Shown here: piece after piece, positions 45,158-54,733 of the stretch
Position numbering within the stretch: the stretch's first letter is position 1
Layout of the letters: every line of letters begins with the position of its first letter
Assembly: GCF_023015625.1 (NCBI RefSeq)
Contig: NZ_JALKAH010000004.1
Location: 310,001 to 374,000 of the forward strand
DNA: 64,000 nucleotides
Direction of reading: 5' to 3'
DNA from: Yoonia sp. F2084L
Lineage (GTDB): Bacteria; Pseudomonadota; Alphaproteobacteria; Rhodobacterales; Rhodobacteraceae
Position numbers and translations under genes: made by a program
Notes under the pieces: model-generated
The model's input: the letters and a program-made list of their open reading frames with translations, nothing else
Databases searched by the model: none
Told to the model about the DNA's origin: nothing

Positions 45158-46350
45158 CGTCCCTCCGTCCCGGTTGCCTTTACCTCGGTCTCAACCGCAA
45201 AAACCATGTCGTCCGTGACCACATCGCCGTCCGCCACGAAGGTCTTGCGCGGATCAAAGGCATCGCGGACCCCTTCAAATATGAAGACCAAGAGCGACAA
45301 CATAATCGCGAAGGTAAAGAAGGCCGTAAAGCCAAGCCACGGCGCTTGCAGGTTCTGTTTTGCCTGCAACGTCATCTCACCCAAGGACGGAGCTGAAGAC
45401 GGCAAACCAAAGCCGAGGAAGTCCAATGAAGCCAAACCACCGATCGCGCCGGTCACAAGGAACGGCAACATCGTCAAGGTCGCAACCATCGCGTTCGGCA
45501 ACATATGACGGAACATGATCACCCGGTCGCGCACGCCCAGCGCTTTGGCGGCGCGGACATATTCCAGATTGCGCGCCCGCAGGAATTCAGCCCGGACCAC
45601 CCCGACCAAGGCGGGCCAGCCGAACAGCACTGTCAGGAACACAAGGAGCCAGTAACTTCGCCCCAATATCGCGAACAGAATGATGATGACGTAGATCGCC
45701 GGTGTGCTTGTCCATATCTCAATGACACGCTGGAAAATGAGGTCAGTCCACCCACCGAAGTACCCTTGAACGGCGCCAGCGACGATCCCCACGACCGAGG
45801 CCGCGACAGTGACCGTCAGCGCAAATACGATGGATAATCGAAATCCGTAAATCACGCGCGCCAGCACATCGCGTTTGGTATCATCAGTGCCCAACCAGTT
45901 CTCAGAGCTTGGCGCTGACGGGGCCACCCCGCCCACATCCACAATGGTGTTGTAGGAATACGGAATAATCGGCCAAATCATCCAGCCCGCTTGAAAATCC
46001 CCGTCCAACGTTTCACCGGCATCAACGGCGGCGATCAGTTCTTGGGGGGTATCGAAACACTCTTCCAGCCCGCCGGTGACAATCAGACAATCCACTTCTG
46101 GTTCGCCATAGCCAGCTTCGGTCGGGAAATCGCCGCCAAAGTCACGTTCGGAATAGAAGCTGAAGATCGGCATCTTGATTTCGCCACGGAAGCTGACCGC
46201 GATTGGCTTGTCGTTGGCAATAAACTCTGCAAACAGCGATAGACCAAACAGCACGCCAAAGATGATCAGCGACCAATAGGCCCGCCGATTGCGGCGAAAA
46301 TTGCGCAAACGGCGCTGATTGAGCGGGGACAAGAAAGGACGCTTTGCCAT
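45154..46350 (-). CDS. yejE: Peptide ABC transporter permease (YejE type)
   Basis: A 398-aa DppC/OppC-type permease with an N-terminal helix (YWSLIIFGVLFGLSLFAEF), a long periplasmic insert and C-terminal helices around the EAA loop (EYVRAAKALGVRDRVIMFRH). The long insert is typical of YejE. It shares a base with the yejB stop and overlaps yejF. Confidence 0.9.
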   Translation of the reverse strand: MAKRPFLSPLNQRRLRNFRRNRRAYWSLIIFGVLFGLSLFAEFIANDKPIAVSFRGEIKMPIFSFYSERDFGGDFPTEAGYGEPEVDCLIVTGGLEECFDTPQELIAAVDAGETLDGDFQAGWMIWPIIPYSYNTIVDVGGVAPSAPSSENWLGTDDTKRDVLARVIYGFRLSIVFALTVTVAASVVGIVAGAVQGYFGGWTDLIFQRVIEIWTSTPAIYVIIILFAILGRSYWLLVFLTVLFGWPALVGVVRAEFLRARNLEYVRAAKALGVRDRVIMFRHMLPNAMVATLTMLPFLVTGAIGGLASLDFLGFGLPSSAPSLGEMTLQAKQNLQAPWLGFTAFFTFAIMLSLLVFIFEGVRDAFDPRKTFVADGDVVTDDMVFAVETEVKATGTEGR

Positions 46351-47429
46351 CAGTTCCGCGCCTCAAAATCAATCCGAGGATCAATGAAGACGTAGGTGAT
46401 ATCCGTCAAAATCCCAACGATCAGGCCAATCAACGAAAAGGCGAACAAAGTGCCAAACACGACCGGATAATCGCGTGCGACGACCGCCTCAAACCCCAAA
46501 CGCCCCAGCCCATCGAGAGAGAACAGCGTTTCGATAATCAGCGACCCGCCAAAGAACACCCCGATGAAAAGCGCGGGAAAGCCCGAGATCACGATCAGCA
46601 TCGCGTTTCGGAACACATGGCCGTAAAGCACCCGGCGCTCTGACAGGCCCTTGGCGCGGGCGGTGATCACATATTGCTTTTTGATCTCATCCAGAAAGCT
46701 GTTCTTGGTCAGCAAGGTCAGGGTGGCGAACGCAGCAATAGTCGAAGCCAGAACCGGCAGTGTGATGTGCCAGAAGTAGTCCAGCACTTTGCCAATCATC
46801 GACAGGTCCTCAAAGTTGCTCGATGTTAGACCGCGCAGCGGGAAGATACGGAAATAGGATCCACCTGCGAACAGGACTATCAACAGGATTGCAAACAGAA
46901 ACCCGGGGATCGCATAGCCTATGATAATCGCGCCTGAGGTCCATGTATCGAATGGCGTGCCATCTTTTACAGCCTTTTTGATGCCCAGCGGAATCGAGAT
47001 CATGTAGGCGATCAAGGTCGACCAAAGCCCAAGTGTGATCGAAACCGGCATCTTTTCGATCACAAGATCAAGCACGCTGATCGACCGGAAATAGCTTTCA
47101 CCGAAGTCAAAGCGCACATAATTCCACATCATGTTCAGGAACCGCTCAAGAGGGGGTTTATCAAAGCCAAACTCGCGCTCAAGCTCTGCGATAAACTCAG
47201 GCGGCAGGCCACGGCCACCGATATAGTCACTGTCCGAATTCTGGCCGACGTCCGCATCGCCGCCGCCACCGGAAATGCCTTCAAACACATCGCCCTGCCC
47301 TTCCAGATTGGCAAGGATCTGTTCAATCGGACCGCCCGGGACAAACTGTGTCAGGGAAAAGTTGATGATCATGATCCCCAACAATGTGGGGATCACCAGC
47401 AGCAAACGTCTAAGGATATAAGCGCCCAT
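46350..47429 (-). CDS. yejB: Peptide ABC transporter permease (YejB type)
   Basis: A 359-aa DppB/OppB-type permease: [20 protein letters not shown] at the N-terminus, [16 protein letters not shown], and the EAA region [21 protein letters not shown] Gly/Asp-rich periplasmic insertion follows the first helix. It lies 9 nt after yejA. Confidence 0.9.
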   Translation of the reverse strand: MGAYILRRLLLVIPTLLGIMIINFSLTQFVPGGPIEQILANLEGQGDVFEGISGGGGDADVGQNSDSDYIGGRGLPPEFIAELEREFGFDKPPLERFLNMMWNYVRFDFGESYFRSISVLDLVIEKMPVSITLGLWSTLIAYMISIPLGIKKAVKDGTPFDTWTSGAIIIGYAIPGFLFAILLIVLFAGGSYFRIFPLRGLTSSNFEDLSMIGKVLDYFWHITLPVLASTIAAFATLTLLTKNSFLDEIKKQYVITARAKGLSERRVLYGHVFRNAMLIVISGFPALFIGVFFGGSLIIETLFSLDGLGRLGFEAVVARDYPVVFGTLFAFSLIGLIVGILTDITYVFIDPRIDFEARN

Positions 47430-47438
47430 CTGCGTCGC

Positions 47439-49355
47439 TTACTGAAACGCGCCTGCGGCGACAAGATCGTTGTATTTATCCTGATTGACCCACCAGTAAT
47501 CAAGGTGGCCAAGGCCGAACTCTGGCAGGTTTTCAGGGTACTCATAGAAGTCATAGCGGGCAACCCAGTGCTTGCCGAGATACCAGACTGGCACGACGAA
47601 ATAGTCATAGCGCATGATCCGATCTGCCGCTTTGATCAACGCTGCCATCTCTTCATAGCTTTCGGCCTCAGGCAGCAGATCACCTATGACTTCAATCGCC
47701 TCTGAACAGTAAGCGCCTGGATTAAAGATATCATTGGTATTCTCACAACCAAACCGCTGAGAGAACCCCCGACCCTCAAGCAGACCAGTGGTGTAGGTGC
47801 CAAAAATCATGTCATAGTCCTTGGCCTGTCGACGCGCCTGATACTGCGAAGGATCGACGCGATTGTAGGTCACGTTGACGCCCAGTCGCTTCAGGTTTTC
47901 AATGTAAGGGTTGATGATCCGATCAAAGGCCTGCCGGGTTTCCAAAAACTCAACGTCCAAGGTGTTCCCATCTGCATCGCGCAACAGGCCATCGTCCCCC
48001 GTGGTCCAACCTGCCCCTTCCATCAGGACCAGCGCACTGCGTAGATTGCGCCGATCAATTGGCCGATCACCTGAGGTGTGAGGCACAAAGGCTTCTTGTG
48101 TGAAAATCTCTTCGGGCAACTTGTCTCGGAGCGACTCAAGTATTTCCAGTTCCCGTCCTTCAGGGAGTCCAACCGCTTTCAAACGATCATTTTCCCAGAA
48201 GCTTTCGCGCTGTTGAAAGAGACCGTACTGCAAATTCTCATTGGTCCAAGTGAAGTTATAAACAAGGCCAAGCGCACGTCGCACACGACGGTCAGCGAAT
48301 TTCGCGCGGTTCATGTTGAATATGAAACCCGTGGCCCCCGGCAATGTTCCGTCATCAAGCTCTTCACGGACAACCCAGCCGTTGTCGATGGCGGTAAAGT
48401 CATAGGATGTGGCCCAGTTGATTGAGCTGCTTTCACGGCGAAACGTAAACTCACCCGCCTTAAACGCCTCAAACCCGGCAGATGAATCCGCAAAGTATTC
48501 GATGCGGATACTGTCGTAATTGCCGCGGCCAACGTTGATGGGCAAATCTTGTCCCCAATAGTCGGGGTTGCGCGTATAAGTAACCGAGCGTCCAACATCC
48601 ATCGAGCCCAAGACATACTCGGCCGTTCCAGGCGACACCTCCAGTGACGATTCATCCAAGCGGGAACCAGTTTCCTCGAACCATGCTTTCGACATCACAG
48701 GAAAGATGCCCATCTGCGAAATGCGGCCACGGATTGGCGCATCTTCGTTAAAAGTGACCCTGATAGCGTTGCCTTCGAGCACTTCGATATCCTTGACCAG
48801 CAAGCGAATTGATCCCGCAGCCGACGGCGTGCCCTGCTCCAAAAATAGCTCGATTGTGAATTTCACATCTTCAGCGGTCATCGGCGTGCCATCTGAAAAT
48901 CGCACACCTTCCCGGAAGTTAAAGATAACCCAAGACTTGTCTTCAGGATAGGCCATGGTTTCGCAGAGCAAGCAATACACTGATCCAACCTCATCACTTG
49001 TCGTGGTGAGGATCGTTTCCCAAACCGACGATGACAGCGCGGCTGGCGTACCTGACAGGGTTGCATAAGGGTTCATGCTATCGAAAGTACCAGTGGTCGC
49101 GATACTGATCTCGCCGCCAATGGGCGCATCAGGGTTCACATAGTCCAAATGCTTAAAATCCGGCCCATACTTCAAATCGCCATATTCGTTAAAACCATGG
49201 CTTTCGATGATCACCTCATGGCTCTCCGCGAATACCTCTGACCCCGCCCAAAGCGCGCCAAAACCAATCAAAGCTCCCATAGCCCATTGTTTGAACAGGC
49301 TGGTCCTCATGTCCCGCTTGACTGCGATGGCATGGGCACTGGGGCGATTTAGCAT
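47439..49355 (-). CDS. yejA: Peptide ABC transporter substrate-binding protein (YejA type)
   Basis: A 638-aa family 5 extracellular solute-binding protein that captures peptides in the periplasm. ATG 49355 (MLNRPSAHAIAV) is preferred, with GGAG 8 nt upstream; the signal peptide proper follows at KQWAMGALIGFGALWAGSEV and ends FAES. The mature part has the family pattern GGEISIATTGTFDSMNPYA and VRFSDGTPMTAEDVKFTIEL. It heads yejABEF. The 108 nt upstream contain the oppositely placed end of the cytochrome c gene's terminator. Confidence 0.9.
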   Translation of the reverse strand: MLNRPSAHAIAVKRDMRTSLFKQWAMGALIGFGALWAGSEVFAESHEVIIESHGFNEYGDLKYGPDFKHLDYVNPDAPIGGEISIATTGTFDSMNPYATLSGTPAALSSSVWETILTTTSDEVGSVYCLLCETMAYPEDKSWVIFNFREGVRFSDGTPMTAEDVKFTIELFLEQGTPSAAGSIRLLVKDIEVLEGNAIRVTFNEDAPIRGRISQMGIFPVMSKAWFEETGSRLDESSLEVSPGTAEYVLGSMDVGRSVTYTRNPDYWGQDLPINVGRGNYDSIRIEYFADSSAGFEAFKAGEFTFRRESSSINWATSYDFTAIDNGWVVREELDDGTLPGATGFIFNMNRAKFADRRVRRALGLVYNFTWTNENLQYGLFQQRESFWENDRLKAVGLPEGRELEILESLRDKLPEEIFTQEAFVPHTSGDRPIDRRNLRSALVLMEGAGWTTGDDGLLRDADGNTLDVEFLETRQAFDRIINPYIENLKRLGVNVTYNRVDPSQYQARRQAKDYDMIFGTYTTGLLEGRGFSQRFGCENTNDIFNPGAYCSEAIEVIGDLLPEAESYEEMAALIKAADRIMRYDYFVVPVWYLGKHWVARYDFYEYPENLPEFGLGHLDYWWVNQDKYNDLVAAGAFQ

Positions 49356-49472
49356 TCTGGTCTCCGGATTGAAAAAATTCTTATACTGCTTACATGAACT
49401 AAATGGGCAGTTTGGCAAACTTTCAAGTTGAGTTTGCGTGAACGTACGGTGAGTTCACTGTAACAATTCACG

Positions 49473-49498
49473 AAAAAAGGCCGCCCAACTGGACGGCC
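49473..49498 (-). terminator. Rho-independent terminator of the cytochrome c gene
   Basis: In leftward reading, GGCCGTCC-AGTT-GGGCGGCC is followed by TTTTTT: an 8-bp stem with one G-T wobble and a good T-run, 28 nt past the cytochrome c stop. Confidence 0.85.
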
Positions 49499-49525
49499 CT
49501 TGGTCTTTTTTGATGGCGCTAAGAC

Positions 49526-50044
49526 TTACCCGCCAATCGTGGCAAGATAGGCAATCAGGTTCGCACGATCTTCAACATCACGCATGCCGTTATAGCTCAT
49601 CGCGGTACCGGGCGCGTAACCACGTGGGTTTTCAAGGAATGCGTTTAGCTCTTCAGGGGTCCAGACCTCTGCCGCCTCAATCAATGCACCTGAATAGCTG
49701 AAATCATCATAAAACTGCACAGGGCGGTTCACGATGCCATAAAGCGCAGGGCCTGTGCCGTGCTGGCCTGATTCAAGTGCGTGGCAGGACCGGCACCCGC
49801 GCCACAGGCCTTCACCGTCTGTCGCGCTGGCAGACGCAAACACGACAGAGAACGGCACTTCTTCGACTACTTCTTCTGCTTCGCCCTCAGCACCTTCGAC
49901 TTCAATCACATAAGCCTGTTCATGATGTTTTCCGTGTCCACCAGAGTGGTAAATCTCTTCAGCAAGCCAAGCACCAAGCAGAAAAATAAGAAAAGTACTG
50001 CAAAGACCACCAATCACTTTGGTCATTGTCATTGTGTCGAACAT
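49526..50044 (-). CDS. Membrane-anchored cytochrome c
   Basis: A 172-aa class I c-type cytochrome with an uncleaved N-terminal anchor (MTMTKVIGGLCSTFLIFLLG), an acidic Glu-rich linker at about 48-63, and a C-terminal heme domain: CRSCH at 84-88 and Met149 in PGTAMSY as axial ligand. This layout matches CycM/cytochrome c-y, which carries electrons between the bc1 complex and cytochrome c oxidase while tethered to the membrane. ATG 50044 is chosen over in-frame upstream starts. It is divergent from pheA. Confidence 0.88.
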   Translation of the reverse strand: MFDTMTMTKVIGGLCSTFLIFLLGAWLAEEIYHSGGHGKHHEQAYVIEVEGAEGEAEEVVEEVPFSVVFASASATDGEGLWRGCRSCHALESGQHGTGPALYGIVNRPVQFYDDFSYSGALIEAAEVWTPEELNAFLENPRGYAPGTAMSYNGMRDVEDRANLIAYLATIGG

Positions 50045-50165
50045 GTCGCGTTCCATCCAGTTCAAAGTTTTGTGGTTATCTATCCGCTTCCAACACGTGG
50101 TTGCAAGGTATACTGCCGCGACCAAACGCCTATTTTCGCAGGGTGATGACACGGAGGTCACATTG

Positions 50166-51008
50166 ATGTCGCAGAAAATCGCTTTTCAAGGTGAATTGGG
50201 TGCCTACGGGCACGAAGCATGCGTGACCGCGCGCCCAGAGTTTGCTCCCCTCCCGTGCAGCACTTTTGACGCCGCAATTGATGCCGTACGCAGCGGTACC
50301 GCCGCGCTTGGCATGATCGCCGTTGAGAATTCGACCTACGGTCGCGTGGCCGATGTCCACTCGCTTTTGCCCGAAAGCGGTTTACATATCGTTGATGAAA
50401 CCTTCGTGCGGGTGCACATCAACCTGCTGGGCAAACCGGGTGCCGCCCTGCCGGACATCAAAGAGGCCCACGGTCACCCTGTGATCCTGCCGCAATGCGG
50501 TGCGTTTCTGCGCGAAAAGGGGATCACCGGGCGCACCAGTTCCGACAATGCCCGCGCCGCCCGCGAAGTTGCCGCAGGCGATGATCCAAGCATCGCCGCC
50601 CTCGCGTCCGAGCTGGCCGCAGATATCTACGGCCTCAAGGTATTGGCGCGCCATATCGAAGACCACGCCCGCAACACCACACGTTTTTTGATCATGGCGC
50701 GCGAGCCTGACTACGCCCGCCGCGGTTCATTGGGCATGGTGACAAGCTTTGTTTTCCGGGTGCGCAACATTCCTGCGGCCTTGTACAAGGCAATGGGTGG
50801 TTTCGCGACCAACAGCGTGAACATGACCAAGCTGGAAAGCTATATGGTTGGTGGTGCGTTCACAGCCACACAGTTCTACGCCGAAATCGAAGGACACCCT
50901 GACGATGCCAACGTCAAGCTTGCGTTGGAAGAGCTGGGATACTTCACCGATCATCTGCATATCATGGGCGTTTATCCTGCCGCAGCACGGCGGCACGAAA
51001 AAGAGTGA
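50166..51008 (+). CDS. pheA: Prephenate dehydratase
   Basis: PheA converts prephenate to phenylpyruvate in phenylalanine synthesis. The 280-aa protein starts MSQKIAFQGELGAYGHEA, with VENSTYGRVADVHSLL, the TRF motif in NTTRFLIMA and a C-terminal ACT domain (TSFVFRVRNIPAALYKAMGG). The usual Phe-binding ESRP of the ACT domain reads ESYM. No chorismate mutase domain is fused. It is divergent from the cytochrome c gene. Confidence 0.92.
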   Translation: MSQKIAFQGELGAYGHEACVTARPEFAPLPCSTFDAAIDAVRSGTAALGMIAVENSTYGRVADVHSLLPESGLHIVDETFVRVHINLLGKPGAALPDIKEAHGHPVILPQCGAFLREKGITGRTSSDNARAAREVAAGDDPSIAALASELAADIYGLKVLARHIEDHARNTTRFLIMAREPDYARRGSLGMVTSFVFRVRNIPAALYKAMGGFATNSVNMTKLESYMVGGAFTATQFYAEIEGHPDDANVKLALEELGYFTDHLHIMGVYPAAARRHEKE

Positions 51009-51032
51009 TGGCGAGGGTCAGGACCCAAGGGT

Positions 51033-51497
51033 CTACTGCCCGCGTCGATAATCATCCTCAACGCTTTCGGCATAGTCGAGTACGCGCGATTTAAAGCGCT
51101 TCGTCATTTTCGCCTTCGCCAGCTTCAGCGACTGCAACAATAAGCGCGCCGTCAGCGTTTTTGCTTTCATGTCAAACGACACCAGGACCCGCGTCCTTGT
51201 TGCGGAAAGCGCCACAAGGTCAACCTGTGTCACTGCGATCAGGCCGTCGGACTGGCTTTCAATCTCTAAGGCTTGCTCGGCCTCTCGTTTGGTAAGTTCT
51301 GCCTGCACCTTGCGCGATCGTCCCCGAAATTCGAACGCGATATCCCAGATCGTACCAACCACCGGCGCGCCTTCGGTCCGGCAACTAACCTGCGCACCCT
51401 GTCGCAACGCGCGCCGTTCAAACGCTGCAAAGTCACTCACCCGCTCGTAAACATAGGCAATCGGGGCTTCGATATCTTCGCGTGTACTCAGCTTCAT
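51033..51497 (-). CDS. SRPBCC-family protein
   Basis: A 154-aa START-like protein beginning MKLSTREDIEAPIAYVYERV, a typical SRPBCC N-terminus (polyketide cyclase/dehydrase-like), with a beta-rich core and a basic C-terminal helix (SLKLAKAKMTKRFKSRVLDY). These proteins bind hydrophobic ligands; no specific role is indicated. It is 24 nt downstream of nudC on the same strand. Confidence 0.8.
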   Translation of the reverse strand: MKLSTREDIEAPIAYVYERVSDFAAFERRALRQGAQVSCRTEGAPVVGTIWDIAFEFRGRSRKVQAELTKREAEQALEIESQSDGLIAVTQVDLVALSATRTRVLVSFDMKAKTLTARLLLQSLKLAKAKMTKRFKSRVLDYAESVEDDYRRGQ

Positions 51498-51521
51498 CTG
51501 CGTCGGTCCTTAATTCTGCCC

Positions 51522-52469
51522 TTAGTCAAGCCGATCTGACAACCAAGCCTCAAGCAAGAAATGCGCAATGGCACCTTTGCGAGCCGGTAGGATCGTTGGG
51601 TGCGTGCCAGCAAAGGCATCTGCCATCTCTTCTCGGGTGACCCAGATTGCATCTTCAATCTCAACCGGATCAATGGTCAAATCGGTGTTCAATGCCTTAC
51701 CCGCGCAGCCAAACATCAATGACGCAGGGAAAGGCCAAGGCTGGCTTGCCAGATACGACACCGCCCCCACCCGCACACCTGCCTCTTCGAACACCTCGCG
51801 ACGCACGGCGGCCTCAATCGTTTCGCCGGGCTCCACGAAGCCGGCCAACAGAGAATACATTCCTTCGGGCCAGCCGGGTGAGCGTCCGACAAGCACCGCA
51901 TTGCCATGCGTGATCAGCATGATTACGACAGGGTCTGTCCGGGGGAAGTGATGCCCACCGCAGGCCGCACAATCGCGCTGCCACCCACCCATTGCCAGTG
52001 TGCTTTCCGCCCCGCAACGGGCGCAAAACCGGTGCGTCTGATGCCAGCCCATGACGGCCTTGGCCGTCGCGGCAAGCTCGGCATCGCGCGGGCTAAGCCG
52101 GGTCATGATCGCACGCAGTTCTGCAAAAACGGCATCTGGCACGGCAGGATGGCACTGTTCTGAGGGATCAAGAAATGTGTCCAGCGTCTCGGCGTCCAAA
52201 TCTTCTGGCATCCATGCCGAAAGATCAGCCGCAAAGACCGGGCAGCCGTTTTCACGGCCCAAAAGTATCAACGCCTCGGCAGCGTCAACCATCACAGGAT
52301 GATCCAATGCGATCCGCACCAGAACATCATTCAAAATCATAGGCTTACCGCGCCAGAATAAAAGCGCAACGCTGTCGCTCTGCGTCCTAAGCTCATCCGC
52401 CTTGCCGCGCAGCTCTGCGGCGCGATCAAGGCCGGAACCACCAAATGTCACTGTCTCTGCAATTTTCAT
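51522..52469 (-). CDS. nudC: NAD(+) diphosphatase / NADH pyrophosphatase
   Basis: NudC hydrolyses NADH to NMNH and AMP and, in other bacteria, removes NAD caps from RNA. The 315-aa protein has a zinc ribbon (CARCGAES with CAACGGHHFP), a Nudix box GFVEPGETIEAAVRREVFEE and the NudC-specific SQPWPFPAS. ATG 52469 (MKIAETVTFGG) is favoured; an upstream GTG would add nine residues. Confidence 0.9.
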   Translation of the reverse strand: MKIAETVTFGGSGLDRAAELRGKADELRTQSDSVALLFWRGKPMILNDVLVRIALDHPVMVDAAEALILLGRENGCPVFAADLSAWMPEDLDAETLDTFLDPSEQCHPAVPDAVFAELRAIMTRLSPRDAELAATAKAVMGWHQTHRFCARCGAESTLAMGGWQRDCAACGGHHFPRTDPVVIMLITHGNAVLVGRSPGWPEGMYSLLAGFVEPGETIEAAVRREVFEEAGVRVGAVSYLASQPWPFPASLMFGCAGKALNTDLTIDPVEIEDAIWVTREEMADAFAGTHPTILPARKGAIAHFLLEAWLSDRLD

Positions 52470-52556
52470 TCCGCCGGGATGACATGGACCCTGCACAAGT
52501 GCAATTTTTTCTGACAGTTAGCTGTGGTAGGTGCCAAAAATGCCCGTTAAGGTTGC

Positions 52557-54416
52557 GTGATGAAAAATCGAATTTCCCCTCTTCCAAACGCGCCGACTGG
52601 GCAGTTGCGTCTGTTGCAGACAACAGATCTGCATATGCAGCTTTTGGACTATGACTATTTTTCCAATCGAACCGATCCAAGGATCGGACTGATTGGATTG
52701 GCCGACAAAATCAGCGCTTTGTCGGGCGACCCGAACATTACCACGCTGCTTTGCGATAACGGCGATCTTTTGCAGGGTAACCCACTGGCAGATCATCTTG
52801 CGCAAACCCTCAAACCCGGCGTCCCGCATCCCATGATCGCCGCTTTGAATATGCTGGGGTATGATGCAATGACCCTTGGTAATCATGAATTTGACTATGG
52901 GTTGGATTTCCTTCAGGTCGCCTTGAAAGGCGCGCAGTTCCCGGTTGTCAGCGCCAATGTCACTGACGTCTCAGGCGAATTGATCACCAGTCCGTTTGCC
53001 ATCCTTGAACGACAGATCATATGTGACGACGGCGAAAGCCGGACGATCAGAATTGGCATCACTGGATTTGCGCCGCCGCAAGGCAGCGACTGGGATGATG
53101 ATCACGTAGGCGGCGACTTTCACGTCAGCGATATCATCGCCGCCGCCGCGCGGGTCATCCCGCAAATCCGCGATGCTGGCGCAGATGTAATCGTCGCACT
53201 TTGCCACGCGGGCATCGGTGCCGCAGAGCATACCCCGCGCATGGAAAACGCAGCCCTGCCGCTGGCTGCAATTGACGGTATTGATGTGGTCTTGACCGGT
53301 CACACCCATGAGGCCTTTCCTAATACAACGACCAGCAATACGTCCGAGATCGACTATGCCAACGGCACACTGCATGGAAAACCCGCTATTATGGCGGAAT
53401 TCTGCGGCAAATCGCTTGGCGTGATCGACCTGACGCTGCGCTGGGACGCAGACACATGGCAGATCACGGGCCACAACGCCCGGCTTGCGTCTGCGCAGGC
53501 ACCCCAAGGCACCGAAAGCCCCTTGCGCCACAACCTGCGTGCTCTCGTGTCGGCACCGCATGCGGCGACAACGGCAGAAATTCAGCGCCCCATCGCGCAG
53601 ACCGATATCCACATTGTCAGCTATTTCGCGACCATTCAGCCCGACCTTAGCCAGCAACTGCTCGCGCGCGCGATGCAAGATGCGGTGGTCACGATGCTGA
53701 CGGACATAGACCTGCCTGAGCATCCTGTTTTGGCGGCAACGTCATCCTACCGCTTCGGAGGGCGCAGTGGCTTGGGGCACTACATTGATGTGCCAAAAGG
53801 CCAGATCACGCTCCGCGATGCGGCGGCGATTTTTCCATTTGCGGATCGGATGTGTGCGGTGCGGCGGACGGGACGGCAAATCAGACTGTGGCTGGAACGA
53901 TCAGCGACCCACTACAATCAACTGCAGCCGGGTCTGCAAGCGCAGCCGCTGATTGATCGGCTTAGCGCAGGCTACAACAACGATGCAATCTTTGGGCTGA
54001 CCTATCAGATTGATCTAAGCCAACCGGCGCGGTTTGATACAAGTGGTCGGGACAAAACCGAAAGTGGCGCGCGTATTGTGGAACTTCGGCACCACGGCAA
54101 TCTGATTGAGGACGACGATATCTTCATTGTTGCAGCCAACAGCTTTCGTGCAAGGGGCGGTGGGCGTTTCCCGATGATCGCGCCCGAAGACATTATCGCA
54201 ACGTCTGAGTTGAACCTGCGCGCGATATTGATCAACTATCTGGGCGCGCTTGGTGTCGTCAAAGAGCCGGTTGAGCCGCATTGGGGCTTCAAACCGATCC
54301 CGCAAACAAGCGCTGTATTCGAGCGCGCGCTAGATGGGCGCCATCACCTGAACGCACCGATCAGCCATATCGGCCCCGGCAAACAAGGTCTTGAAACCTA
54401 TCGGATCACGCTCTGA
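52557..54416 (+). CDS. CpdB/UshA-like nucleotide phosphoesterase without signal peptide
   Basis: A 619-aa calcineurin-like phosphoesterase followed by a 5'-nucleotidase C-terminal domain, the layout of 2',3'-cyclic-nucleotide phosphodiesterase/3'-nucleotidase (CpdB). Metal-site motifs: TTDLHMQLLDYDY, CDNGDLLQGN, LGNHEFDYGLDF, CHAGIG and TGHTHEAF. The C-terminal domain has GGRSGLGHYIDVPKG and ANSFRARGGGRFP. Unlike periplasmic CpdB, the N-terminus (MMKNRISPLPNAPTG) has no hydrophobic signal. GTG 52557 or the adjacent ATG 52560 may start it. It is divergent from nudC. Confidence 0.87.
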   Translation: MMKNRISPLPNAPTGQLRLLQTTDLHMQLLDYDYFSNRTDPRIGLIGLADKISALSGDPNITTLLCDNGDLLQGNPLADHLAQTLKPGVPHPMIAALNMLGYDAMTLGNHEFDYGLDFLQVALKGAQFPVVSANVTDVSGELITSPFAILERQIICDDGESRTIRIGITGFAPPQGSDWDDDHVGGDFHVSDIIAAAARVIPQIRDAGADVIVALCHAGIGAAEHTPRMENAALPLAAIDGIDVVLTGHTHEAFPNTTTSNTSEIDYANGTLHGKPAIMAEFCGKSLGVIDLTLRWDADTWQITGHNARLASAQAPQGTESPLRHNLRALVSAPHAATTAEIQRPIAQTDIHIVSYFATIQPDLSQQLLARAMQDAVVTMLTDIDLPEHPVLAATSSYRFGGRSGLGHYIDVPKGQITLRDAAAIFPFADRMCAVRRTGRQIRLWLERSATHYNQLQPGLQAQPLIDRLSAGYNNDAIFGLTYQIDLSQPARFDTSGRDKTESGARIVELRHHGNLIEDDDIFIVAANSFRARGGGRFPMIAPEDIIATSELNLRAILINYLGALGVVKEPVEPHWGFKPIPQTSAVFERALDGRHHLNAPISHIGPGKQGLETYRITL

Positions 54417-54452
54417 TGTCTTGCGAACCGTCCGAACTCGGCCTATATCAAC

Positions 54453-54552
54453 GTTGAGAGGTTGGCGCGGGCGAGCGCCTCGCCAACCTGGTCAGGTCCG
54501 GAAGGAAGCAGCCACAACGAGCCCCGCTTGGGTCGATGTCCAGCCTCTCACC
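54453..54552 (+). ncRNA. ffs: Signal recognition particle RNA (4.5S)
   Basis: The SRP domain IV core GGTCAGGTCCGGAAGGAAGC is present at 54490-54509. The terminal helix forms between GAGAGGTTGG (54456-54465) and CCAGCCTCTC (54540-54549) with one wobble, and GCGAGG-type internal pairing lies between. The ends are approximate to a few bases. This RNA pairs with Ffh to target membrane proteins. Confidence 0.92.
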
Positions 54553-54576
54553 TTCACTTTGTTGCGCAAAGTGAAG
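54552..54576. terminator. Hairpin after SRP RNA
   Basis: CTTCACTTTG-TTGCG-CAAAGTGAAG is a perfect 10-bp stem immediately following the SRP RNA. No T-run follows, so it may be a processing or stabilising hairpin. Confidence 0.5.
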
Positions 54577-54609
54577 AACACGAAACACATCCAGCAAAGG
54601 AGGATGTTC

Positions 54610-54651
54610 ATGATTGTCGCAACAAACGCCCTCCCGGTCCGGGTGCGCTGA
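54610..54651 (+). CDS. Possible 13-aa leader peptide with strong ribosome site
   Basis: AAAGGAGG at 54596-54603 is followed after 6 nt by an ATG and a 13-codon frame (MIVATNALPVRVR) ending in TGA. An SD this good with so short a frame suggests a leader peptide between SRP RNA and rsgA, or a remnant of a longer gene. In-frame ATG 54604 lies directly against the SD. Confidence 0.3.
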   Translation: MIVATNALPVRVR

Positions 54652-54733
54652 AGCTATTTCCGCTCCCTCGTCCGGTTCCCGCTGATTGCCTCAGGCACCC
54701 AGCGCAACATACGCCTTTGACGAGGACAGATCA

